This document shows, piece by piece, positions 42,427 through 50,185 of a stretch of DNA of 64,000 nucleotides; within the stretch, counting starts at the first letter, position 1; each line of letters opens with the position of its first letter. Location: the NCBI RefSeq assembly GCF_019458805.1, contig NZ_JAIBOA010000027.1, positions 39,356 to 103,355 of the forward strand, given 5' to 3'. This stretch comes from Actinomadura parmotrematis. Its GTDB lineage: Bacteria > Actinomycetota > Actinomycetes > Streptosporangiales > Streptosporangiaceae. The notes below the pieces were generated by a model. That model was given only the letters and a program-made list of their open reading frames with translations. It made no database searches and was not told where the DNA came from. A program made the translations under genes and the position numbers.

Positions 42427-42764
42427 GCGCCAAAGGTCCCCCTAGAGAATGATGTCAAACAACTCCGCACTGCCTTTCTCCGGAAACCCTTGCGGACAAG
42501 GGTTTCCAGAGGTACGCGCCCGAGCCCCTTCCGCGTCGGGGCGCCGCGGGCACGACCGTCCCCCCGGCGAGCGGGTACCGTCCGCACGCACGTCCTGACG
42601 GAACGTGGTGGGGCGGGGCGGAAAATCAAGGGGTCTCGTGGTGAACCGGTGGGCCGGAGCGACCGTTGATACGTAGGGTGAACAAGTCGACGGCAAGCCC
42701 GTACAGGGCGAGTTTTTACCGATATTGTTCCCCTTTGGGGCTGTTGGGCTAAAGAAGGAACACC
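42427..42764. other. non-coding region upstream of the L,D-transpeptidase
   Basis: 338 nt with no gene. It is AT-richer towards 42710-42760 and must hold the promoters of the small membrane protein and the transpeptidase. I looked for a c-di-AMP riboswitch, as seen before some cell-wall genes, and see no convincing match. Confidence 0.4.
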
Positions 42765-44066
42765 GTGCGACGGGGTACCACGTTCATCGCGCTCGGGCTC
42801 GCGCTCGGGCTGGTCTCGGCCTGCTCGTCGAACGGGACGGGCGGCGGCGACAAGACGACCACGCAGGAGGGCAAGGACGGCGCCCCCTCGGTCTCGATCA
42901 CGCCGTCCAACCTGGCCAAGAACGCCGAGCCCGACAAGGGCGTCACGGTCACCGCCGCGGGCGGCACGCTCAGCCGGGTCACCGTCACCTACAAGGGCAG
43001 GCCGGTCCCCGGCGCCCTGTCGGACGACAAGACCACCTGGCGCTCCACCTGGACCCTCACGCCCGGCGGCCGCTACCAGGTCGCGGCCACCGCGACCGGC
43101 GCCAAGGGCAAGACCACCGACGCTACCAGCAGCTTCCAGGCCGACAAGCACGTCGCGGCCACCACCATCTCCCAGGTGATCCCGGCGACCGGCGAGAAGG
43201 TCGGCGTCGGCATGCCGATCCTCGTCCAGTTCAGCAAGGCCGTCCCGGTCAAGGCCCGCCCGGCGGTCGAGAAGGCCCTGGAGATCACCTCCACCCACCC
43301 GACCGAGGGCGCCTGGCGCTGGCTGAGCGCCGGCGAGTCGTTCAACGGCCTGCCGTCGGTGGCGTTCCGGCCGCGCAAGCCGTGGAAGGCCAACCAGAAG
43401 GTCACCATCACCGCGCACTACGCGGGCCTCCGCATCGGCGACGCGGTGTTCGGCGACAAGGACGTCAAGCACACCTTCACCATCGGCGACGCGCACACCA
43501 TCACCGTCAACGCCAAGACCGACAAGCTCGTCGTCCGCAAGAACGGCAAGGTCGTGCGGTCGTGGGGCGTCAGCCTCGGCTCCGGCGGCGACGTGCAGGC
43601 CGACGGCGTCGACCACCTGCTCACCACCAGCGGCGTGCACCTCACGATGAACAAGAGCCGCCTGGAGCGCATGCGCCCGCCCGGCAAGAAGGAGGGCGAC
43701 CCGGGCTGGTACGACGAGAAGGTGCCCTGGGCGTACCGGATCTCCAACTCCGGCGAGTACATCCACCAGAACATGGACGACCCGTCGTGCCTCGGCAACC
43801 GCAACTGCAGCCACGGCTGCGTGCGGTCCCCCGCCGGCGACGCGCAGTGGTTCTTCGGCTGGGCCTACCCGGGCGACATCGTCACGATCACCGGCACCAA
43901 GCGCAAGCTCGCCTGGACCAACGGCTGGGGCTACTGGCAGCTCCCGTTCGGCACCTGGACGCAGGGCGGCGCGCTGAAGAAGCCGGTGACGACCGCGCCG
44001 CACACCGCCGCGCCGGCGGCCGGCGCGTCCCCGACGGCCTCGCCGCCGGTGACGCCGGGCGCCTGA
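42765..44066 (+). CDS. lipoprotein L,D-transpeptidase (Ig-like + YkuD)
   Basis: 433-aa exported enzyme that makes 3-3 peptidoglycan cross-links. Lipobox LVSAC with Cys20 anchors it to the membrane. Two Ig-like domains (~residues 45-140 and 140-235) precede a YkuD domain with GVHLTM and SHGCVRSP (His350, Cys352). A Thr/Pro/Ala-rich tail ends the protein. This is the architecture of LdtMt2-type enzymes. GTG follows AAGGA. A hairpin lies after it. Confidence 0.92.
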   Translation: MRRGTTFIALGLALGLVSACSSNGTGGGDKTTTQEGKDGAPSVSITPSNLAKNAEPDKGVTVTAAGGTLSRVTVTYKGRPVPGALSDDKTTWRSTWTLTPGGRYQVAATATGAKGKTTDATSSFQADKHVAATTISQVIPATGEKVGVGMPILVQFSKAVPVKARPAVEKALEITSTHPTEGAWRWLSAGESFNGLPSVAFRPRKPWKANQKVTITAHYAGLRIGDAVFGDKDVKHTFTIGDAHTITVNAKTDKLVVRKNGKVVRSWGVSLGSGGDVQADGVDHLLTTSGVHLTMNKSRLERMRPPGKKEGDPGWYDEKVPWAYRISNSGEYIHQNMDDPSCLGNRNCSHGCVRSPAGDAQWFFGWAYPGDIVTITGTKRKLAWTNGWGYWQLPFGTWTQGGALKKPVTTAPHTAAPAAGASPTASPPVTPGA

Positions 44067-44089
44067 CCGTCCCCGCACGCACGCCCGGA

Positions 44090-44108
44090 CCGGGGCGGCA
44101 CGCCCCGG
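44090..44108. terminator. short hairpin after L,D-transpeptidase
   Basis: CCGGGGC, loop GGCAC, GCCCCGG, 24 nt after the stop. Confidence 0.45.
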
Positions 44109-44219
44109 CTTGGTGAACTCTTTGCACCCCCCAGGACCCCGCCTGGTCTTACCGACCTAGCGGACAGGTGAGGACTCTCAACGAGGAAACCACCAAGCGC
44201 CACGGTCCCGGGAGGAAGC

Positions 44220-45299
44220 GTGCATCTGCGGGACTTTCCCGGGCGGTCGACCGCCATCGACCTCGGCAGCGCCACGGTGCGCGTGCACGTCGCCGGACGC
44301 GGGATCGTCGCCGCCGAACCGGCCGCGCTCGCCCGCTGCACCGAGACCGGCCGGGTCCTCGCGATCGGCCGCGCGGCCGTGGACCTCGCCGAGCGGCGCC
44401 GCGGCGTCCGGCTCGTCCGCCCGGTCCGCGGCGGCGTGCCCGCCGAGCCCGACGACACCGAGGCGATCCTGCGGCGGCTGCTCCGCCACCACCACCGCAG
44501 CCGCTACCTGGCCCGGCCGCGCATGGCGATCACCGCGCCGAGCCTGCTCACGCCGCTGCAGCGCGAGGCCGTCTGCGAGGCGGCGTTCCGCGCCGGCGCC
44601 CGCAAGCTCACCGTGGTGCCGAAGCCGCTCGCGGCGGCGCTCGGCGCCGGGCTGCCCGGCCCCGGCAGCGACACCGCCGTCGTCGCCGACATCGGCGCGC
44701 ACGTCACCGACGTCGGCCTGATCACGTTCGGCGGCCTCGCCGGTTCGGCGACGGCGCCGGTCGGCGGCGCCGACCTCGACCGCGCGATCGTGTCCTTCGT
44801 CCGCACCGAGCACCGCCTGCACATCTCCGCCGCCGCCGCCGAGCGGGTGAAGACCGAGCTGGGCGCGCTCGCGCCGCGCGGCCGCCGCCGCGCCCAGCAG
44901 ATCCTCGTGCACGGCCGGGACGTGCGGACGGGCCTGCCGCGCGCCGAGGTGCTCGCCGCCGACGACGTGCACGCCGCGATCGCCGCGCCGGTGGACGCGA
45001 TCGTCGAGGCCGTCACGAGCGGCCTCGCGTCCTGCTCGCCGGACATGGCCGCCGAGCTGGTCTCGGGCGGCCTCACCCTGACCGGCGGCACCGCCGCGCT
45101 GCGCGGCCTGGACCGCCGCGTCCACGAGGCCACCGGCCTGCCCGTGCGGGTCGCCGCCGACCCGGCGGACGCCGCGGTGAAGGGCGCCGCGGCGATGCTC
45201 GCGCTCGGCGGCGCGTCGCCCGACCCCGACGTCCGCTCCGGGCGGCGCGGGTCGCTGCTGCCGTCGCCGCCGCAGCCGTGGCCGGTCCGCTCCCTCTGA
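44220..45299 (+). CDS. MreB-like actin-fold protein
   Basis: 359-aa member of the MreB/Mbl actin-fold ATPases. Phosphate-1 motif AIDLGSATVRVHV near the N-terminus, phosphate-2 VADIGAHVTDVGL, adenosine motif LTGGTAALRGL. It lacks the usual mreC, mreD, pbp2 and rodA neighbours; instead it follows an L,D-transpeptidase gene, so a role in cell-wall or spore-wall assembly is plausible. The GTG start follows GGGAGGAAGC. Several positions differ from canonical MreB, so it may be a paralogue that does not polymerise. Confidence 0.75.
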   Translation: MHLRDFPGRSTAIDLGSATVRVHVAGRGIVAAEPAALARCTETGRVLAIGRAAVDLAERRRGVRLVRPVRGGVPAEPDDTEAILRRLLRHHHRSRYLARPRMAITAPSLLTPLQREAVCEAAFRAGARKLTVVPKPLAAALGAGLPGPGSDTAVVADIGAHVTDVGLITFGGLAGSATAPVGGADLDRAIVSFVRTEHRLHISAAAAERVKTELGALAPRGRRRAQQILVHGRDVRTGLPRAEVLAADDVHAAIAAPVDAIVEAVTSGLASCSPDMAAELVSGGLTLTGGTAALRGLDRRVHEATGLPVRVAADPADAAVKGAAAMLALGGASPDPDVRSGRRGSLLPSPPQPWPVRSL

Positions 45300-45334
45300 C
45301 CGCTCCGATCCGCACCGACCGACGGGATGTGCCC

Positions 45335-45865
45335 ATGAGCGACCTGATCGCCATCGCCTACAACGACCTGGAGACCGCGCAGCAGGCCCGCGCCCAGCTC
45401 ATCGAGCTGCAGAAGCAGCACCTGGTCGAGCTGTCGGACCTGGTGGTCGTCGAGCGCAGGCAGGACGGCAAGATCAAGCTGCACCAGTCCAACAACCTGC
45501 TGGCGGGCGGCGCGCTCGGCGGCGCCGCCTGGGGCGGCCTGATCGGGCTGATCTTCCTGAACCCGCTGCTCGGCATGGCGATCGGCGGCGCCACCGGCGC
45601 GGCCGTCGGCGCCGCCACCGACGTCGGCGTCGACGACGACTTCATGCGCCGCCTCGGCGAGGGCCTCACGCCGGGCGCCGCCGCGGTGTTCGTGCTGGTC
45701 GACCACGCCAGCCCGGACAAGGTCGTCCCGCAGATGGCGCGGCTCGGCGGGCAGATCATCCAGACGTCGCTGTCCAACGACGCCGAGGAGGCGCTCCGCG
45801 AGGCGATCGCGGCCAACGGCCGCCCCGCGGACGCCGTCCACCGCGAGACCGCGCCGCAGTCCTAG
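45335..45865 (+). CDS. DUF1269 membrane protein
   Basis: 176-aa protein. Starts with a ferredoxin-like strand (LIAIAYNDLETAQQARAQL). A Gly/Ala-rich double membrane hairpin follows (GGAAWGGLIGLIFLN, IGGATGAAVGAA), then GVDDDFMRRLGEGLTPGAAA and VLVDHA, all DUF1269 hallmarks. Function unknown; members are often stress-induced. Gap of 35 nt from the MreB-like gene suggests cotranscription. Confidence 0.85.
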   Translation: MSDLIAIAYNDLETAQQARAQLIELQKQHLVELSDLVVVERRQDGKIKLHQSNNLLAGGALGGAAWGGLIGLIFLNPLLGMAIGGATGAAVGAATDVGVDDDFMRRLGEGLTPGAAAVFVLVDHASPDKVVPQMARLGGQIIQTSLSNDAEEALREAIAANGRPADAVHRETAPQS

Positions 45866-45876
45866 CGGCCGCGGTC

Positions 45877-46464
45877 CTAGCAGAAGGGCGCGGCCGTGGC
45901 GGCGCCGCCGTCCTGCGGGGTGCTCTTGAGCGTGCAGGGGTCGATGCCGGCCCCGCGCAGGGCCGCCCTCGCGGCGGCGGCGTCGTCCGCCGCGAGGGCG
46001 GGCGTGCGCGACAGGACGAAGCCGCTCCGGCGGCCCGCGTCGGTGACGGCGGCCCACCGGTAGCCGCCGTCCAGGCCGACCACGATGTAGTTGGCGCCGG
46101 TGCCGTGGGCGTAGGAGCCGTTGAAGCCGAGGAACGACACGTTCAGGCGCGCGTTCGTCGCGTCGAGCGGCTTCGCGTCGCCCGTGACGGTGCTCTTGAT
46201 CCCGAACACCGACCGGCAGGCGTTCTTCACCGAGACGGTGCCCGCCGCGCTCAGGGCGTAGTCGGCGGTGGCGTTGCGCAGGCACTGGATCTCGTACCAG
46301 GCGGGCACGGACGCCACCTGGTACCAGTGCCCGACGTAGCGCTGCACGTCCACCGACGGGACGGGCGCGGGCGGCGCGGGCGCCGCGCTCGCGGGCACGG
46401 CCGCCGCGACCAGCGCCCCCGCCGCCACCAGACTCCCCAGCAGGACCTTGTTCGTGGAACGCAT
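45877..46464 (-). CDS. secreted lipocalin-family protein
   Basis: 195-aa exported beta-barrel protein. Signal peptide residues ~1-28 (VPASAAPA). The lipocalin first-strand motif is present as VQRYVGHWYQVASVPAW, followed by FLGFNGSYAHGTGANYIVVG and GFVLSRTPAL. Four Cys residues can pair. It resembles Blc/apolipoprotein-D-type lipocalins, which bind lipids or small hydrophobic molecules, but is soluble rather than lipid-anchored. ATG 46464 follows GAGGAGGAGAG. Confidence 0.85.
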   Translation of the reverse strand: MRSTNKVLLGSLVAAGALVAAAVPASAAPAPPAPVPSVDVQRYVGHWYQVASVPAWYEIQCLRNATADYALSAAGTVSVKNACRSVFGIKSTVTGDAKPLDATNARLNVSFLGFNGSYAHGTGANYIVVGLDGGYRWAAVTDAGRRSGFVLSRTPALAADDAAAARAALRGAGIDPCTLKSTPQDGGAATAAPFC

Positions 46465-46652
46465 CGCCGCTCTCCTCCTCGCCACCCTGCACCGCTTTGC
46501 GCAAGTTTTGCCCAACTTTCCCCGAAGGCTGGCTCGCCAAACGGCTTCGCGACGATCGGGCGTGAACGCCGAGGCCGCACCTCTTGCGCCCGCGTGCACG
46601 AGCGCGCCCGGGAGGGTGGCAGGCTGGGAACGATCTTCGAGGAGGGCACGAC

Positions 46653-47504
46653 ATGACGACCGATCTCCCCGGCGGGGCGCTGCGCCTCGCCGACGACCTC
46701 GTCCTCACCCGCATCGGCTTCGGGGCGATGCAGCTCGCCGGGCCCGGCGTGTGGGGGCCGCCGCGCGACCGGGACGAGGCGCTGCGGGTGCTGCGCGCCG
46801 TCGTGGACGCGGGCATCACCCACCTGGACACGAGCGACTACTACGGCCCGCACGTGGTGAACGAGCTGATCCGCGAGGCGCTGCACCCCTACCCCGGCGA
46901 CCTGCGCATCGTCACCAAGGTCGGCGCGCGGCGCACGCCCGACAAGGGCTGGCCGCCCGCGCTGTCGCGCGACGAGCTGGTCCGCGCCGTGCACGACAAC
47001 CTGGAGCGGCTCGGGCTGGAGGCGCTCGACGTCGTCAACCTGCGGATGAGCGACGACCGGGACATCACCGAGCCGCTGTCGGTGCTCGCCGGGCTGCGCG
47101 ACGAGGGCCTGGTCCGGCACCTCGGCGTCAGCAACGTCAGCGCGGAGCAGTTCGAGGCGGCGCTCGGCGTCGCGCCCATCGTCGGCGTGCAGAACTACTA
47201 CAACGTCGCCAAGCGCGACGACGACGCGCTCGTGGACCGCTGCGCCGAGCTCGGCATCGCGTACGTGCCGTTCTTCCCGCTCGGCGGCTTCCAGCCGTTG
47301 CAGGCCGAGGCACTGCACCGGGTCGCCGCCGACGTCGGCGCGACCGACCGGCAGGTGGCGCTCGCCTGGCTGCTGCACCGGTCGCCGGCGATCCTGCTGA
47401 TCCCCGGGACGTCGTCCGTCGCGCACCTGCGCGACAACATCGCCGTCGGCGCGCTCGACCTGCCGGCGGAGGCGCTGCGCACCCTGGACGCCATCGGCGG
47501 CTGA
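46653..47504 (+). CDS. aldo/keto reductase
   Basis: 283-aa NADPH-dependent oxidoreductase with a TIM-barrel fold. GFGAMQLAGPGVWG at the start, catalytic Asp/Tyr region LDTSDYYGPHVVNEL, Lys in IVTKVG, and cofactor loop LIPGTSSVAHLRDN. It matches the short YakC/Gcy-like group. ATG follows GAGGAGGG. It is followed by an operator-like palindrome that separates it from DUF3237. Confidence 0.88.
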   Translation: MTTDLPGGALRLADDLVLTRIGFGAMQLAGPGVWGPPRDRDEALRVLRAVVDAGITHLDTSDYYGPHVVNELIREALHPYPGDLRIVTKVGARRTPDKGWPPALSRDELVRAVHDNLERLGLEALDVVNLRMSDDRDITEPLSVLAGLRDEGLVRHLGVSNVSAEQFEAALGVAPIVGVQNYYNVAKRDDDALVDRCAELGIAYVPFFPLGGFQPLQAEALHRVAADVGATDRQVALAWLLHRSPAILLIPGTSSVAHLRDNIAVGALDLPAEALRTLDAIGG

Positions 47505-47519
47505 ACGGGCGCCCCCTCC

Positions 47520-47557
47520 CGTGATGCAACGCTGTTGTACATCAGCGTTGCATCACG
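47520..47557. promoter_or_regulatory. 14-bp-arm inverted repeat before DUF3237 gene
   Basis: Arms CGTGATGCAACGCT and AGCGTTGCATCACG are perfect complements around a 10-nt centre. It lacks a U-tract and lies 38 nt before the DUF3237 start, so it reads as a TetR/MarR-type operator or promoter-overlapping site rather than only a terminator. Confidence 0.5.
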
Positions 47558-47594
47558 TAGCCTCCTGCCCTGCCCCCGGCATCAGGAGAGCCCC

Positions 47595-48059
47595 GTGACG
47601 TCCTTCGCCCCCGCCCTGTCCTTCGCCTTCGAGATCCGCGCCCGCGTCGCGCCGTCCCTGGACGTCGCGCGCGGCGGCCCGGTCACCGAGTTCACCCCGA
47701 TCACCGGCGGGACGGTCGCCGGGCCGCGGCTGACCGGGACCGTCCTCGCCGGCGGCGGCGACTGGAGCAGCACGAGCAGGGCGGACGGCGTCTGCCGGCT
47801 GGAGGCCCGCTACCTGATCCGGGCCGACGACGGCGCCGTCATCGACATCGTCAACCGCGGCTTCTACCGCCCGGACGCCGGCACCGCCGCGCAGCGCGAC
47901 GGGGACCTGACGGTGGCGGCGGACGGCCTGTACTTCCGCACCTCGCCGGTCTTCCACACCGACGCTCCGGCGCACCGCTGGCTCGCCGAGACGGTGTTCG
48001 TCGGCCTCGCCCGCGACGAGGACGACGTCATCGCCATCCGCCTGTACGCCGTCGAGTAG
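47595..48059 (+). CDS. DUF3237 protein
   Basis: 154-aa beta-barrel-type protein: PALSFAFEIRARVAP, GGDWSSTSRADGVCRLEARYLI, VDIVNRGFYR-like segment and a C-terminal WLAETVFVGLA strand. DUF3237 proteins are small and uncharacterised. GTG follows AGGAGAG. It converges on the GntR-PurC gene with only 4 nt between stops. Confidence 0.82.
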   Translation: MTSFAPALSFAFEIRARVAPSLDVARGGPVTEFTPITGGTVAGPRLTGTVLAGGGDWSSTSRADGVCRLEARYLIRADDGAVIDIVNRGFYRPDAGTAAQRDGDLTVAADGLYFRTSPVFHTDAPAHRWLAETVFVGLARDEDDVIAIRLYAVE

Positions 48060-48063
48060 CGCC

Positions 48064-49650
48064 TCAGCCGGTCCAGGTGGTGCCGGTGAGCCGCTCGTAG
48101 ACCTCGACGTAGCGGGCGCGGGTGGCCTCGACGATCTCGTCGGGGATCTCCGGGCCGGGGGCGGTGCGGTCCCAGTCCAGCGTCGCCGACCAGTCGCGGA
48201 CGAACTGCTTGTCCAGCGAGTTCTGCGGGCGGCCCGGCGCCCAGCCGTCGGTCGGCCAGAACCGCGAGGAGTCGGGGGTGAGGACCTCGTCGGCGAGGAC
48301 GAGCGTGCCGTCGGGGGCGCGGCCGAACTCCAGCTTGGTGTCGGCGATGACGATGCCGCGCCGCGCGGCGACGGTCGCGCCGCGCCGGTAGACCTCCAGG
48401 GTGGCGGCCTTGAGGCGGGCGGCGGTGTCCGCGCCGATCTCGGCGACGACGTCGTCGTAGGTGATGAACTCGTCGTGGCCCTCGGTCGCCTTGGTCGTCG
48501 GCGTGAAGATCGGCTCGGGCAGCCGGGACGCCTCGGCGAGGCCCGCGGGCAGCGCGACGCCCGACACCGTGCCGGACTTGCGGTACTCGGCGAGGCCGAG
48601 CCCGGCGAGGTAGCCGCGGGCGATCCACTCGACCGGGAGCATCTCCAGCCGCCGCACGCGGATCGCGCGGCCCGCCCACTCGGCCGGCACGTCGGTCGCG
48701 GAGATCACGTGGTTCGGCATGACGTCGGCGAGCCGGTCGAACCACCACAGCGAGAGCTGGGTGAGGATCTTCCCCTTGTCGGGCACCTCGGTCGGCAGCA
48801 CCACGTCGTAGACGCTGACCCGGTCGGAGGCGACCAGGACCAGGTCGTCGCCGTCGGCGTAGACGTCCCGGACCTTGCCGGAGTGCAGCAGTTCCATACC
48901 TGTCCCTCGGTCGGTGATCTCGTACTCGTAGGTCATCCAGCGGCCGGCGACCGAGACGGACTCGCCGTACTCCAGCACGCCGCCCGCGCCGTCGCGGATC
49001 CAGTTGCGGCCGCGCAGCACCGGGTCGCCGGGCGCGACGCGGAGGTCGGCGGCCTCGCCGGCGGTGGCGGCGCCCGCGGTGAACTGGTCGGTCTGCGGGC
49101 CGCCGACGGCGCGGCCGGTGGCGCGGCCGACGCGCGCGGGCGTGCCGCCGACGCTGCGGGCGGCCAGCAGCTCGGGGACGGCGTCCGCGAGCGCGCCGTC
49201 CAGCCAGGAGGTGGACGCCGACACCGGGACGCCGTCGCGGGAGGTGACCCGGCGGCGCCGCACGACGGGCGCGCCGGGCGCGAGGCCGAGGGCGTCGGCG
49301 ACGTGCGGCGGCGCGGGGACGAGCCCGGCGGCGCGGATCTCGGCGCGCTCGGCGCCGCCGTGGACGCGGCCGGTGCGGGCGGCGGCGGCCAGCCGGTCGC
49401 GGGGGGCGGGCAGCGTGCCGCGCGTCGTCACGATGGTGCCGACGCCGGGGACGCCGACGGCGAGGCCCTCGGCGCGCAGCGCGGCGAGCGCCTTGGTGGC
49501 GGTGGCCATCGACACGCCCCAGTCGCTCATGATGCGGCGGGTGGAGGGGACGCGGTCGCCCTCGGCGAGCGCGCCGGACTCGATCCGCGCGCGGATCTGC
49601 TTGACGACCTGCAGATACGGCGGATCGGCCCGGATGATGCCGCGGTCCAT
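48064..49650 (-). CDS. purC: GntR/UTRA regulator fused in frame to SAICAR synthase
   Basis: One open frame of 528 codons. Residues ~1-75 are a GntR winged helix (PPYLQVVKQIRARIESG). Residues ~90-245 are a UTRA ligand domain, making it HutC-like. From residue 252 (MELLHSGKVRDVY) it is a complete ~277-aa PurC, which makes SAICAR in purine synthesis, with the family motifs KVRDVY and TDGWAPG. There is no stop between them. Either it is a true fusion or, since GAGGGACAG lies 2 nt before that internal ATG, PurC can also be made separately from 48897. A palindrome sits just upstream of the GntR start. Confidence 0.85.
   Translation of the reverse strand: MDRGIIRADPPYLQVVKQIRARIESGALAEGDRVPSTRRIMSDWGVSMATATKALAALRAEGLAVGVPGVGTIVTTRGTLPAPRDRLAAAARTGRVHGGAERAEIRAAGLVPAPPHVADALGLAPGAPVVRRRRVTSRDGVPVSASTSWLDGALADAVPELLAARSVGGTPARVGRATGRAVGGPQTDQFTAGAATAGEAADLRVAPGDPVLRGRNWIRDGAGGVLEYGESVSVAGRWMTYEYEITDRGTGMELLHSGKVRDVYADGDDLVLVASDRVSVYDVVLPTEVPDKGKILTQLSLWWFDRLADVMPNHVISATDVPAEWAGRAIRVRRLEMLPVEWIARGYLAGLGLAEYRKSGTVSGVALPAGLAEASRLPEPIFTPTTKATEGHDEFITYDDVVAEIGADTAARLKAATLEVYRRGATVAARRGIVIADTKLEFGRAPDGTLVLADEVLTPDSSRFWPTDGWAPGRPQNSLDKQFVRDWSATLDWDRTAPGPEIPDEIVEATRARYVEVYERLTGTTWTG
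48898..48909 (-). promoter_or_regulatory. internal ribosome-binding site for PurC
   Basis: GAGGGACAG two bases before the in-frame ATG at 48895-48897, inside the GntR-PurC open frame; would allow separate translation of PurC. Confidence 0.45.
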
Positions 49651-50020
49651 GTGCCCTCCCGCGACGGAGTGTACTAGTGCACTAGGCACCCGCTCCGAGC
49701 TGTCGCGACGCCAGGCCGCCCCTCTCGCCCGCAGGTGACGATTCCGTGCCGGCGGTCCCGGAACCGTCACCATCCGCGACGAGCCCGTGCGGAGCGTCCA
49801 CCATCTGGGACGCGGCCCGGTGACGCCCGGTCGCAGCCCGTACGCGCAGGGCCTTCGCGGCAGGGAGACGCCGCCCTGGTCGCACGTCGCACGGTGTCCG
49901 GACAGTGGACCCGTCAAGAGCGTTAAACGCAACGCCGCGTCCACATCGGGTCAATCGCGCCGTCAGGCGGGGACTAACCGACATATTGGACCTTTCGTGA
50001 GAATCTCACAGGAGGTGTCC
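49651..50020. other. non-coding gap between GntR-PurC and the peptide gene
   Basis: 370 nt. Contains the palindrome at 49668-49683 and, towards 49970-50010, a less GC-rich stretch likely holding the peptide-gene promoter. No protein-like frame. Confidence 0.45.
49668..49683. promoter_or_regulatory. operator-like palindrome for the GntR-type regulator
   Basis: AGTGTACTAGTGCACT, a 16-bp palindrome with one mismatched pair, 18 nt before the GntR start codon; typical spacing and symmetry for an autoregulatory GntR site. Confidence 0.5.
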
Positions 50021-50095
50021 GTGAAGAAGATCGTCGTGCGCCGGACCGGTCCCGTCGCCCTGCGCGGCGCGGCGAGCGCCAAGCACGTGGGCTGA
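50021..50095 (+). CDS. 24-residue cationic peptide
   Basis: GTG start after a near-perfect CAGGAGGTG ribosome-binding site 5-10 nt upstream. The peptide begins VKKIVVRRTG, continues PVALRGAAS and ends AKHVG. It is strongly basic, has no signal peptide and no cysteine. It is too short for routine gene finding, but the ribosome-binding site is the best in the window and the frame ends cleanly before a TPR gene 90 nt downstream. Candidate precursor or signalling peptide for that protein; no known family recognised. Confidence 0.55.
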   Translation: MKKIVVRRTGPVALRGAASAKHVG

Positions 50096-50185
50096 GGAGC
50101 CGCCACCGGTCCGCCGGCCGCCCCCGGGACCGCACCGGCGGTTCCGGGCCTCGGCCGGCCCACCCCGACGACGAGGGGCGCTGCG

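Noticed and set aside
42427..42764. c-di-AMP (ydaO-type) riboswitch before the L,D-transpeptidase gene
   Set aside because: I could not find the conserved core elements; only position and gene type suggested it.
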